From contig JASMLW010000054.1 of assembly GCA_030748485.1 (NCBI GenBank), positions 1 through 61,138 of the forward strand: 61,138 nt of DNA, given 5' to 3'. Source of the DNA: Pirellulaceae bacterium. GTDB taxonomy: Bacteria > Planctomycetota > Planctomycetia > Pirellulales > Pirellulaceae. Shown in pieces: positions 17,249 through 26,361 of the stretch; position 1 is the stretch's first letter; every line of letters begins with the position of its first letter. Under the pieces are notes generated by a model that was not told the origin of the DNA, ran no database searches, and saw only the letters and a program-made list of their open reading frames with translations. Position numbers and translations under genes: made by a program.

Positions 17249-18679
17249 ATGAAGTATTCGCCACTGGAAAACGTGATCGGCGGATCGACAGCGACCGCCT
17301 GCGCGGCCGAGCTGGACGTCGTTTCTCCCGTCGATGGGTCATTGCTTTCGCGCGTTCCGCTCTCCACGGCGTGTGAGGTGACGGCGGCCGTCGATTCGGC
17401 GGCCGCCGCCTACGAAGACTGGGCGGGCCGCACGCTGAAAGAACGATCGCAGGTCTTCTACCGGTACCGGTCGTTGCTCGAAAAAAATCTCGACGATCTA
17501 GCGAGGCTGGTAAGAGAAGAGAACGGCAAGACGCTCGACGAGGCGCGGGCGGAGATCGTCAAAGCGATCGAGGTCACTGAGTTCGCTTGTTCATTGCCGC
17601 AGATCGCCGGCGGTGAAGTGATGGAAGTCAGTCCCGGCGTCGAGTGTCGAGTCGCCCATGTGCCGATCGGCGTAGTGGCCTCCATCACCCCATTCAATTT
17701 TCCGGTGATGGTGCCGCACTGGACGATCCCGATCGCCTTGGGGCTGGGCAATTGTTTGATCCTCAAACCTTCCGAGCTAACACCAATAAGCGCTAACCGA
17801 GCGGCCGAGTTGTTGCAGGACGCCGGGCTGCCGGACAGCGTTTTCCAAGTTGTCCACGGTGGTCAGGCGGCAGTGGAAGGCCTTTGCGATCACCCCGCCA
17901 TCGCAGCCTTGTCGTTCGTCGGTTCGACGCGAGTTGCGAAGATCGTCTACGCGCGAGCGACCGCCAACCTGAAGCGAGCCTTGGCGATGGGAGGAGCCAA
18001 GAATCATTTGATCGTACTCCCCGACGCCGATCGTGAAATGACGGCGAGTAACGTCGTCGAGTCGATGGCCGGTTGCGCCGGGCAGCGCTGCATGGCCGCC
18101 TCCGCGATGGTCGCGGTCGCCGACGTCGATCCGATCATTGACGAGATCTGCCGCCAAGCGCGGGCGCTACAAGTTGGTCGATCGCTCGGAGCCGTCATCA
18201 CACGCGCCGCCAAGGATCGAATCGAAGGATACATCACCGCGGCTGAATCCGCCGGCGCGAAAGTCCTGGTCGACGGCCGCGGAGCAGTCGCGGAAGGTTG
18301 CGAAAACGGCTTCTACGTTGGCCCGACCGTGATCGATGACGTGACGCCGGACATGGCGATCGCTCGGGAGGAGGTCTTCGGCCCGGTCTTGGCGATCATC
18401 CGCGCCGCCGACATCGACGCCGCACTCGAGATCGAAAACAGCTCCCCCTACGGAAACGCCGCCGCCGTCTACACGCGGGACGGAGGCAAGGCGCGGCCCA
18501 TTGTGGAACAGTCGTCAGCCGGCATGATCGGAGTCAATGTGGGCGTGCCCGTGCCGCGCGAACCGTTCGGCTTCGGCGGGTGGAACGACTCGCGATTCGG
18601 CTGCGGAGACATCACCGGGCGAAGCTCGATCGCCTTTTGGACTCAGTCGAAGAAGGTCACCAGTCGCTGGGCTCCGTGA
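17249..18679 (+). CDS. mmsA: CoA-acylating methylmalonate-semialdehyde dehydrogenase
   Basis: Cytosolic enzyme that converts methylmalonate semialdehyde (valine, thymine or inositol breakdown) with NAD and CoA to propionyl-CoA and CO2, and malonate semialdehyde to acetyl-CoA. The 476-residue protein has the ALDH fold throughout: SITPFNFPVMVPHWTIPIAL (subfamily-typical), FVGSTRVAK for NAD binding, the catalytic Cys in GCAGQRCMA near residue 280, and the C-terminal GVNVGVPVPREPFGFGGWN block that separates MmsA/IolA from other aldehyde dehydrogenases. The length fits (about 480-500). The ATG is 48 bp after a good promoter. It stands alone on the plus strand; the following PSCyt1 gene begins 106 bp later behind a separate palindrome, so co-transcription is doubtful. 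Confidence 0.95.
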   Translation: MKYSPLENVIGGSTATACAAELDVVSPVDGSLLSRVPLSTACEVTAAVDSAAAAYEDWAGRTLKERSQVFYRYRSLLEKNLDDLARLVREENGKTLDEARAEIVKAIEVTEFACSLPQIAGGEVMEVSPGVECRVAHVPIGVVASITPFNFPVMVPHWTIPIALGLGNCLILKPSELTPISANRAAELLQDAGLPDSVFQVVHGGQAAVEGLCDHPAIAALSFVGSTRVAKIVYARATANLKRALAMGGAKNHLIVLPDADREMTASNVVESMAGCAGQRCMAASAMVAVADVDPIIDEICRQARALQVGRSLGAVITRAAKDRIEGYITAAESAGAKVLVDGRGAVAEGCENGFYVGPTVIDDVTPDMAIAREEVFGPVLAIIRAADIDAALEIENSSPYGNAAAVYTRDGGKARPIVEQSSAGMIGVNVGVPVPREPFGFGGWNDSRFGCGDITGRSSIAFWTQSKKVTSRWAP

Positions 18680-18726
18680 CGGCTCCGCCTGGTGGCCTCG
18701 CGGCGTTTCGACTTGCCATTGACGAT

Positions 18727-18743
18727 GAGTTATCATCTAACTC
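18727..18743. promoter_or_regulatory. Inverted repeat GAGTTA-N5-TAACTC upstream of the PSCyt1 gene
   Basis: Perfect 6-bp arms 43 bp before the ATG at 18786. Its place in the leader suggests an operator or small hairpin; there is no second copy nearby to support this. Confidence 0.35.
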
Positions 18744-18785
18744 GCGTGTCGTGATCCGCCGCAACTTGTCGCTCGAGGGATTGCC

Positions 18786-21700
18786 ATGAACCGCTGCGGG
18801 GCTGGCGCTCTGATCGTCCTCGCGATTGCCGCCACTGCTTGTGCGCAACAAAGCGCGCAACAGAGTCAGGCCCCCCCACGCGATGGATTGATTCTCGAAC
18901 TCGTCGCGCACGACGTTGATGGCGATGGAGTGGACGACGGAGAACGCGCGGCCTCAGCGGTCGCGATCTGGAAAGACCGCAGCGGCCAAGGCAATCACTT
19001 CGCTCAACGCAATCCCGATGCGACGCCGCAAGCTGCGCCGACCAGTTTCGGCAACGCCACGGGTCTCCGGTTCGACGGCAATGATCTGTTGTCGTGCGGT
19101 GCGTTCAAAGGCATCGCACCTGGCGACCAACCATTTCATCTCATGTTTGTGATGAGCGGTGACCGATCCCGCAACAACCCCCGCCTGTTCGACCTCTCGT
19201 CGGTCGCCGACAACAAGTCGATCTCTCTCAAGAGTTTCTGGGTTGGCTACCAGGCGGACGGCGTCAATCGGCTCGGCGTCAGCAATGGCGACGAGGCAAC
19301 CGCCCGATCGGTTGCCTGGGACGAAAAACCCCACTTGGTGGAAGTCGTCTATCACGGCGACCAACGTTGGTCTCACTTCCTCGACGGACGACCCGATGGG
19401 GAGGGAACGTACAGCGCCAAACCCTTTCAGGGCTTCTCGGAGCATTTGACCGCCAATCTCGGTCAGCACGTACACCTTGATTTCACACACACGTACTTCA
19501 GCGGACGGCTCGGCGCGGTCGTCGGATTCAATCGGGCGCTCGAACGCAGCGCTCAACATGCTTGGCAAGTCGAGTTGAACCGAGAGTTCGAACTCGGCTT
19601 GCCGATCGGCCCGATCCCGCATTTCGAGCGCGATGTCCGCCCCTTGCTGCTCGCGAAATGCGGTCGTTGCCATGGCGAGAAAAAACAAGAGTCGGACGTC
19701 GACCTCCGCACGCTGACATCGATCTTGCAAGGGCCCGGGGGCGCGCTGGTCGTCCGTGGGAGCCCGGAACAAAGCGAGTTGTTCGGATTGGTCAAAGCGG
19801 GAAAGATGCCGCCCGACGATGAACCGAAACTGACGGCGCAGCAGATCAGTTTGTTGCGGAGATGGATCGAGTACGATGCTCCCGCCGACGAGTTGATCGC
19901 GCCGTTCGACGCCTCCTCATTGATCGCCGCGGAAGATCGCGACTTCTGGTCGTTTCAGCCACTGACAGACATATCGCCGCCGGATGTGGGTGACGCCAAA
20001 GCCGATCCGATCGACCGCTTCTTACTGGCTCGCTTGCGGGCGAAGCAGATCGGCATGGCCCCGGCGGCGAGCAAGCGCGAGTTGCTGCGGCGCGTCTATT
20101 TGGATGTCATCGGGCTCCCACCGACGCCCGAGCAATCGCAAGCGTTCCTCAAGGATGGACGGCCCGACGCCTATGAACGGCTGATCGATCAACTGCTCGC
20201 ATCGCCCCACTTTGGCGAGCGGTGGGGCCGGCACTGGCTCGACTGGGCGGGATACGTCGACGTCTACGGAGCCGACAATGACGCGGAAATCATCAAACCT
20301 CTAGAAGGAAAGTGGCGGTATCGAGACTACGTCGTCAAGTCTTTTAACGAAGATGTCCCGTTCGACCGTTTCGTTCGCGAGCAGCTTGCCGGTGACGAAA
20401 TGGTCGATTGGCGGAAAGCCGAAAACTATGCGCCCGAAACAGTCAAACTGCTGACGGCGACCGGATTCTTGTTGGCGGCCGCCGACGACACCGATTCACC
20501 CGAGCTGAACACGCTCGACATCCGACACAAAGTACTCGAGCACACCGGTGAAATCGTCGCCAACAATTTGCTGGCCCTCACCATGCAGTGCGCCAAATGT
20601 CATCACCACAAATACGAACCGATTCCGCAACACGATTACTACCGCTGGCAGGCTGTGTTTGCACCTGTTTTCAACCCGGATCGCTGGACGACGGTCACCA
20701 GTCGCGGCATTCCTGATGTTTCGGCAACGGAAAAGCGACGAATCGACGGCGTCAACGCGGCGGTCAGCGAGGCCGTCGAGAAACTGACAATGCAGCGTGA
20801 CGCGCTATCCGCCTCGATTCGCGAGCGGGCATTTCAAGCCAAAGTCAAACTCCTCCCGCAGCAGCTTCAAAAGGATGTGGTTGAAGCTGTTCGCCGGGCG
20901 GCGAAGGAGCGCAGCGAGATCCAAAAGTACCTGGTCGACAAGTTCGGTGAATCGGTCGCCGTGACGGATGCGGAATCGGCGGCCGAGCGAACCGACGACG
21001 AAGCCAAGCAACTCGCCGAATTCGCCAAACTGATCGGCGATCAGCAAGCCAAAGCAGAGTCGTACGCGACGATTCAGGTTGCCGTCGAAAGCGGCAAACC
21101 CGGCCATTCGTTTGTCCTGCGGCGCGGCGACTACCTCAAGCCGGGTCTCGAAGTGCAGCCGGGAATGCTCAACGTTTTGACTGATCCGGCGAACGCGACG
21201 TTTGTCGGACTTGGCAAGACGGAGTCGAGCGGACGCCGGTTGTGGCTCGCCGAACAATTGACGGCGGGGGATTCGAACGCCGGCGGTCTGCTGGCGCGCG
21301 TCTTCGTCAATCGACTTTGGCAGCAGTTGTTTGGCCGCGGCATCGTGGCGACGAGCGACAACTTCGGCAAGTCGGGATCCGCACCAACTCATCCTCAACT
21401 GCTCGACTGGCTGGCTCGCGACTTCGTGACTCATCAGTGGCGCATCAAGCGAGTGGTGCGGCGGATTCTGCTCTCGCGAGCCTACCGGCAAAGCAACCAG
21501 AGCCCGTCCCTGGCGGGGCGTGAGCAAGATCCAGAGAACAATCTGCTGTGGCGATTCCGCCTCCGTCGACTCGACTCCGAGGTCATTCGCGACAGCATGT
21601 TGGCGGCGTCCGGCAAGCTAGACCCTCAGCTGGGCGGTCCGCCGTTGCCGTTGGAGGTCCGGCCGGACGGCAAAGTTGTCGTTAAAGCGGCTGAACTCAA

Positions 21701-22121
21701 GTCGCCGGACGATCGGTTCCGCCGCAGCCTGTACGTGTTGGCGCGACGGAACTATCACCTGTCGATGTTGGGGACATTTGATCAGCCGGTGATCGCCACC
21801 AACTGTACGTATCGACAGCCTTCGGCGGTTGTGACTCAGGCGCTCGCATTGCTGAACGATGAGTTCTCTGTTGAACAGGCGGAGTCCGTTGCGGAGCGGA
21901 TTGACTCCGGGGGAGCGCGCGGTGAAGCGGCCATCGAAGCCGCGTTCCAACTGATCCTTTGCCGGCCGGCCGACGCCACGGAACTCCAATGGAGTCAGCA
22001 GTTGATCGACAAACACGCTGCTCGATATCGCGAGTCAAAAGCACCTCAACCGACTCGACGCGCTTTGGCCCATCTCTGCCAGATGCTGTTCAACACGAAC
22101 GAATTCCTATACGTCCATTAA
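18786..22121 (+). CDS. LamG-PSCyt1-DUF1549-DUF1553 exported cytochrome protein
   Basis: Planctomycete-specific exported haem protein of unknown reaction. A signal peptide (cleavage near ATACAQQ) is followed by a LamG/concanavalin-like domain (about 40-260, with RFDGNDLLSCGAFKGIAPGD). The PSCyt1 haem site KCGRCHG follows near residue 290, the DUF1549 region from about 395 (DPIDRFLLARLRAK, DVIGLPPTPEQ), a second CxxCH as QCAKCHHHKYEPIP near 600, and DUF1553 from about 800 (LLARVFVNRLWQQLFGRGIV). The 1111 residues are longer than the usual 800-1000 because of the N-terminal LamG. The ATG is preceded by GAGGGATTGCC. It leads a plus-strand unit with a DUF1501 gene (47 bp) and a ceramidase-like gene (27 bp). 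The standing inference is an electron-transfer partner for extracellular carbohydrate attack. Confidence 0.92.
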   Translation: MNRCGAGALIVLAIAATACAQQSAQQSQAPPRDGLILELVAHDVDGDGVDDGERAASAVAIWKDRSGQGNHFAQRNPDATPQAAPTSFGNATGLRFDGNDLLSCGAFKGIAPGDQPFHLMFVMSGDRSRNNPRLFDLSSVADNKSISLKSFWVGYQADGVNRLGVSNGDEATARSVAWDEKPHLVEVVYHGDQRWSHFLDGRPDGEGTYSAKPFQGFSEHLTANLGQHVHLDFTHTYFSGRLGAVVGFNRALERSAQHAWQVELNREFELGLPIGPIPHFERDVRPLLLAKCGRCHGEKKQESDVDLRTLTSILQGPGGALVVRGSPEQSELFGLVKAGKMPPDDEPKLTAQQISLLRRWIEYDAPADELIAPFDASSLIAAEDRDFWSFQPLTDISPPDVGDAKADPIDRFLLARLRAKQIGMAPAASKRELLRRVYLDVIGLPPTPEQSQAFLKDGRPDAYERLIDQLLASPHFGERWGRHWLDWAGYVDVYGADNDAEIIKPLEGKWRYRDYVVKSFNEDVPFDRFVREQLAGDEMVDWRKAENYAPETVKLLTATGFLLAAADDTDSPELNTLDIRHKVLEHTGEIVANNLLALTMQCAKCHHHKYEPIPQHDYYRWQAVFAPVFNPDRWTTVTSRGIPDVSATEKRRIDGVNAAVSEAVEKLTMQRDALSASIRERAFQAKVKLLPQQLQKDVVEAVRRAAKERSEIQKYLVDKFGESVAVTDAESAAERTDDEAKQLAEFAKLIGDQQAKAESYATIQVAVESGKPGHSFVLRRGDYLKPGLEVQPGMLNVLTDPANATFVGLGKTESSGRRLWLAEQLTAGDSNAGGLLARVFVNRLWQQLFGRGIVATSDNFGKSGSAPTHPQLLDWLARDFVTHQWRIKRVVRRILLSRAYRQSNQSPSLAGREQDPENNLLWRFRLRRLDSEVIRDSMLAASGKLDPQLGGPPLPLEVRPDGKVVVKAAELKSPDDRFRRSLYVLARRNYHLSMLGTFDQPVIATNCTYRQPSAVVTQALALLNDEFSVEQAESVAERIDSGGARGEAAIEAAFQLILCRPADATELQWSQQLIDKHAARYRESKAPQPTRRALAHLCQMLFNTNEFLYVH

Positions 22122-22168
22122 CACTCGACAAACCCTGACGATTGCCCCTTCACAGCTCGGGAAACGCC

Positions 22169-23596
22169 ATGCCGACTTTGCATCAACTAACACGCCGCGA
22201 CATGCTGCGGATGAGCGGGCTCGGCGTCGGTTCGATTGCTTTCGATTGGCTGGAGGCCAAGTCGAGTGAGGCCGCGCCGGCGGACGTGTCGGCTCTGTCT
22301 CCGAAGCCGCCGCATTTCACCGCGCCGGCGAAGGCCGTCATTGTGCTGATGCAAAACGGCGGACCGGGGCAGATGGACTTGTTCGATCCGAAGCCCGCCC
22401 TCAAGAAGCTCGACGGCAAAGTGCATTCCGAGCGTGTCGAGATGTTTCAAAAGGGGAGCGAAGCCAACAAGCTGTTGGCGTCTCCGATGAAGTTCCGCAA
22501 ATACGGCAAGTGCGGTATGGAGATGGCTGAGGTGATGCCCCACATCGGATCGGTGGCCGACGAATGGTGTCTCGTCCGGTCGATGTTCAACTACCACAAC
22601 AATCACACCGAGTCGCTGATCGCGTTTAACACGGGCCGGATTTTCGCTGGCCGGCCCTCACTCGGTTCGTGGATCAGTTACGCGCTCGGCTCGGAGAACC
22701 AAAACCTTCCCTCGTACATCGTGTTGCGAGATCCGGCGGGTTACAACACGAGCGGCACGCTGTTGTGGCAAAACGGCTGGTTGCCGGCGATTCACCGCGG
22801 CACCGAAGTGAATACGAAAGGAGCGCCGCTGCTGAACCTGAAGCCGGCGCGGCAAATCTCCGCCGCGGCTCGCCGAGATGACTTGGAGTTCCTCAACCGA
22901 ATTAACCGCCGCCATCAGAAGCCGTTCGCCGACTACAGCGAACTCGAAGCGCGGATCCAGAACTACGAGTTGGCGGCGCGGATGCAGTTGGCGGCCGGCA
23001 AACTGCTCGATATCGGCAACGAAACCGAAGCGACCCGAAAAGCGTACGGTTTGAATCGTAAGGAATCAGCCGGCTACGGTCTGCGATGCTTGATGGCTCG
23101 CCGCCTGGTCGAGTCGGGCGTGCGGTTTGTGCAAGTGCTTCCCGACATCAAGCCGAGCAACCAACCGTGGGATTCGCACGGCAACGTGAAGACGCAGAAT
23201 GAACAGTCGCTGGCGTTCGCCGACGAACCTTCGGCCGCATTGATCAAAGACCTCAAGCAGCGGGGATTGCTGGATTCGACGATCGTGGTTTGGTCAGGCG
23301 AGTTTGGGCGATTGCCCGTTTCACAGAACGGCAAGGGTCGCGATCACAACCGAAACGCGTTCAGTCTGCTGCTCGCCGGCGGCGGTTTTCGCAAGGGCCA
23401 CGTCCACGGCGCGACAGATGACGTCGGCTATCGGTCGGTCGAAGATCGTGTGAGCGTCAACGATCTGCACGCGACATTGCTGCACCAATTAGGTCTCGAC
23501 CACGATCGGCTGACATACCACCACCACGGGCGCGACGAATCGCCGACGGATTCGGTCGTGACCGACGCCCGCGTCGTTCGCAAGCTTCTCGCCTAG
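22169..23596 (+). CDS. DUF1501 exported sulfatase-fold protein, module 1
   Basis: Exported protein of the DUF1501 family, an alkaline-phosphatase/sulfatase-superfamily fold of unknown activity that almost always follows a PSCyt1/DUF1549/DUF1553 gene in planctomycetes. MPTLHQLTRRDMLRMSGLGV is a Tat-type signal with twin arginine. Family motifs are visible: VIVLMQNGGPGQMDLFDPKP near 60 (metal site), MPHIGSVADEWCLVRSM, HNNHTESLIAFNTG, and WSGEFGRLPVSQNGKGRDHN with the late metal-binding Asp/His. The length (475) is typical. The longer frame from TTG at 22142 is not needed. The third gene of this unit encodes a ceramidase-like protein, which the second module lacks. Confidence 0.92.
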   Translation: MPTLHQLTRRDMLRMSGLGVGSIAFDWLEAKSSEAAPADVSALSPKPPHFTAPAKAVIVLMQNGGPGQMDLFDPKPALKKLDGKVHSERVEMFQKGSEANKLLASPMKFRKYGKCGMEMAEVMPHIGSVADEWCLVRSMFNYHNNHTESLIAFNTGRIFAGRPSLGSWISYALGSENQNLPSYIVLRDPAGYNTSGTLLWQNGWLPAIHRGTEVNTKGAPLLNLKPARQISAAARRDDLEFLNRINRRHQKPFADYSELEARIQNYELAARMQLAAGKLLDIGNETEATRKAYGLNRKESAGYGLRCLMARRLVESGVRFVQVLPDIKPSNQPWDSHGNVKTQNEQSLAFADEPSAALIKDLKQRGLLDSTIVVWSGEFGRLPVSQNGKGRDHNRNAFSLLLAGGGFRKGHVHGATDDVGYRSVEDRVSVNDLHATLLHQLGLDHDRLTYHHHGRDESPTDSVVTDARVVRKLLA

Positions 23597-23623
23597 TATT
23601 CTCCAAACGCAGTGGAGCGTGAC

Positions 23624-25018
23624 ATGAACTCAAGCACTACTTCGCGTCGCTCCTTTCTGAAGACAACCATCGCGACAACCGCTTCGGGGTGGACGCTCTC
23701 CGCCGCGGCGCAGCCTGCGGCGGCGAACGCGAGCAGCCTGGAAATGGCGACATTTCGCTTCGACGTCACTCCACCACTCGGCCACTCGTGCTGCGGTGGC
23801 TGGATCAAGCCCGTTGAAGTCGTCGACGACGCGCTGGAAGCGGTGGGCGTCGTTTTGCTCGGAGCCGGCAAGCCGATCGTGTTGTGTACGGTCGACTGGA
23901 CGGGGTTGCTCAACGAAGCTCACATCGAGTGGCGAACCGCACTGGCGGAGGCGGCTGGAACGACGCCGGACCGCGTCGCCGTGCACTGCGTACACCAGCA
24001 CAACGCGCCGTTCGCCTGTGTCGAAGCTGAGCGTCTGGTGCTCGCCGAAGGCGACCTACCGCATATCGTTGAGCTCGATTTCTTCCGCAAGTGCTTGTCG
24101 GCCGGTCGCCAGGCGGTGCGGGGAGCATTGCAGCGGACCAGCAAGGTCACGCATCTGGCGACGGGGCAGGGCAGGGTGGAGAAGGTCGCGTCCAATCGGC
24201 GAGTCGCCCGTCATCCCGACGGCCGCATCCGAGCGTCGCGCAGCAGTAGTTGCAAAGACGCCGAACTGCGAGCTCTGCCGGAAGGAAAGATCGACCCCTG
24301 GATGAAGACGATCGCCTTCTTTAACGGCGATCGAAAGCTGGCCGCGCTGCACTATTATGCGACGCATCCGATGAGCTACTACGCGGACGGCAGAGCGACG
24401 AGCGATTTCGCCGGCCTCGCCCGCAAACGTCGTCAAGCTGACGAACCCGATTGCCTGCACGTCTACTTCACGGGTTGTGCGGGCGATGTCGCGGCCGGCA
24501 AGTACAACGACGGCTCGAAGGAGATGCGGCCCGTTCTGACAAAGCGAGTCTACGACGGCATCGTCCGCTCGGAAAAGGAGCTCCAGCCGAAACCGATCGG
24601 TGAAGTTGGCTGGCGCACCGCCGACTTGCTGCCCCCACCACGAAATAGCCTCTCGGCGGCGGCGATCCAACGCAGCATTTCCAACAAGCAGGGTTCCGTC
24701 GTCAGCCGCAATCGGCCCTCTTACGCGCTGTCCTGGCTGCGCCGCCTGGAGAAGAAGACACCCATCGTGCTCTCCGCCCTGCACATCGACGGAGTCCGTC
24801 TGCTGCACTTGCCGGCCGAGTGTTTCGTCGAATACCAACTGCGCGCTCAACAAGTGAAACCCGATTTGTTTACTGCGGTGGCCGCCTACGGAGACGGCGG
24901 GCCGTGGTACATTCCCACGAAGGACGAGTATCCGGCGGGAGGTTACGAGGTCAGCGTCTCGTACTGCGATCCGAGTGTCGATGGATTGCTGACCGCCGCC
25001 ATGAAGGAACTGCTCTAG
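23624..25018 (+). CDS. Neutral/alkaline ceramidase-like exported hydrolase
   Basis: Related to the N-terminal catalytic domain of neutral ceramidases (PF04734), zinc enzymes that cleave the amide bond of ceramide; planctomycete relatives may act on other amides. NSSTTSRRSFLKTTIATTAS is a Tat signal. The mature part begins ATFRFDVTPPLGHSCCGGWI, then IVLCTVDWTGL, VHCVHQHNAPF (the HxH-type zinc pair near 125), HYYATHPMSYY near 245 and YFTGCAGDVAAGKYND near 285. It lacks the C-terminal Ig-like domain of the true ceramidases (464 residues versus about 650), so substrate is uncertain. The ATG at 23624 has GGAG 7 bases before it. The gene closes the PSCyt1-DUF1501 unit and is convergent with the acyltransferase. 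Confidence 0.82.
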   Translation: MNSSTTSRRSFLKTTIATTASGWTLSAAAQPAAANASSLEMATFRFDVTPPLGHSCCGGWIKPVEVVDDALEAVGVVLLGAGKPIVLCTVDWTGLLNEAHIEWRTALAEAAGTTPDRVAVHCVHQHNAPFACVEAERLVLAEGDLPHIVELDFFRKCLSAGRQAVRGALQRTSKVTHLATGQGRVEKVASNRRVARHPDGRIRASRSSSCKDAELRALPEGKIDPWMKTIAFFNGDRKLAALHYYATHPMSYYADGRATSDFAGLARKRRQADEPDCLHVYFTGCAGDVAAGKYNDGSKEMRPVLTKRVYDGIVRSEKELQPKPIGEVGWRTADLLPPPRNSLSAAAIQRSISNKQGSVVSRNRPSYALSWLRRLEKKTPIVLSALHIDGVRLLHLPAECFVEYQLRAQQVKPDLFTAVAAYGDGGPWYIPTKDEYPAGGYEVSVSYCDPSVDGLLTAAMKELL

Positions 25019-25082
25019 CGCGCCGTCAGCTGAGATGCGGGTAGTGGCTTCGCCGGACGGAGACGGGAATTCTGGCGACGAG

Positions 25083-26162
25083 TTAACTCTCTAGCGAAAC
25101 CTGTTGGCCGGCCGCCGGCTCCGCTCTTTCGTCTGCTCCACGAACGCGAGCCAGAATGGGGTGCTCGAGCCATCGCCACGATAAGAAGGCGATGCCGAAG
25201 ACGTAGATCGCGGAGAGTGCGAACGCCGCTGTGCCACTCAATGGCGTGTGTTCGGCGATCACGTGCAACACGGGGAAGTGGAAGAGGAACACGCCGTACG
25301 ATAGATCGCCTATGGAGTGGAACGACTTGATTCGCGGCAGACTGTACGCACAGTAGATCACGATGATCGCGATCGCCGCCGGTCGGAGCAACATCCATGG
25401 GTAGTAGGACTGAAGAATCAGCGAAAAGACAGCAGCTCCGAACGCGAAATCTTTCCACTTCATGAACGCGGGGAAGAAACGGTAAAGAGCGTACCCAGCG
25501 ATGAAGAAACTGAACTGCGCGGGCAGCTGTTTGGCGAATACTCGCAGCCAACCGGCGTCGCTCGCGATTGCGTAATGCTCGACGCCAAATCGGTAGAGCA
25601 GCGACAGCAGGTACAAGTTGATGATCCAGAACACCGATCGAAAGCGACCGAGAGAAATGGCGAGCGCAGGCACTGACAGATAAAACAGCAATTCAATCTT
25701 CACGGTCCACAGCGGATAGTTCACGATGCCGGTTACGCCATTGTCGAACGCGCCGGGAAGCGATTCTTGGAAAAAGTTGACGAAGAACAAATTGGCGAAG
25801 AGGAATCGAACCCAATCGAGCGAGAAGTACTCAGCCACAGGTCGGCTGGTCAACAGTGCGCCGCCGATGGCGCACGCGAGGACGACGGCCACGTACGCCG
25901 GCAGGATTCGCGCCGCCCGCTTGCTGAAGAACCTTCGGCAATCGGGAGCTCGGTCCCAGCTCATGAAGACCAGAAAGCCACTCAGCACGAAGAAGCACTC
26001 GATCGCGACGTTCCGCAACATCACCGGCAGCCAGAAGAGCGGATTGCTCTGCAGCGCGGGAAAGAACACGCAGGTGGCGTGAGCCATGAAGATGCAAGTG
26101 GCCAGCGACAGCCGCACGGCGTCAAAGTTGTTGTCTCGCAGGTCGGTTCGTTCAGCGTGCAT
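25083..26162 (-). CDS. Acyltransferase-3 family membrane protein (OafA-like)
   Basis: Polytopic inner-membrane enzyme that moves acyl (often acetyl) groups onto surface sugars. From the ATG at 26162, with GGGAGG 7 bases upstream, the product has about 359 residues and about ten hydrophobic segments. The first segment carries LATCIFMAHATCVFFP, in the place of the family's conserved histidine; the Arg-rich turn KRAARILPAYVAVV near 85 is characteristic. The long frame upstream (to 26351) adds 63 residues with no sense as protein. It lies downstream of the DUF1501 gene on the same strand after 199 bp, so co-transcription is possible but not shown. The acceptor cannot be predicted. Confidence 0.88.
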   Translation of the reverse strand: MHAERTDLRDNNFDAVRLSLATCIFMAHATCVFFPALQSNPLFWLPVMLRNVAIECFFVLSGFLVFMSWDRAPDCRRFFSKRAARILPAYVAVVLACAIGGALLTSRPVAEYFSLDWVRFLFANLFFVNFFQESLPGAFDNGVTGIVNYPLWTVKIELLFYLSVPALAISLGRFRSVFWIINLYLLSLLYRFGVEHYAIASDAGWLRVFAKQLPAQFSFFIAGYALYRFFPAFMKWKDFAFGAAVFSLILQSYYPWMLLRPAAIAIIVIYCAYSLPRIKSFHSIGDLSYGVFLFHFPVLHVIAEHTPLSGTAAFALSAIYVFGIAFLSWRWLEHPILARVRGADERAEPAAGQQVSLES

Positions 26163-26361
26163 GGCGGCCTCCCAGGTGCAAATGCGATTGAGTGAACAGG
26201 TTGCATTTGTTGGGCCGCGGCGGATTCGACGATCGCGCATTCGCCGTAAACCGCCCGCGTTCAATAGATTGCGTGAATCGGACCGCCGCGCAGGCGTCGT
26301 CGGCTCGACGTGGCGATGATGCCCTACCGCAACATGTGGAGAAAAGGCCACCTGCCGGAAT

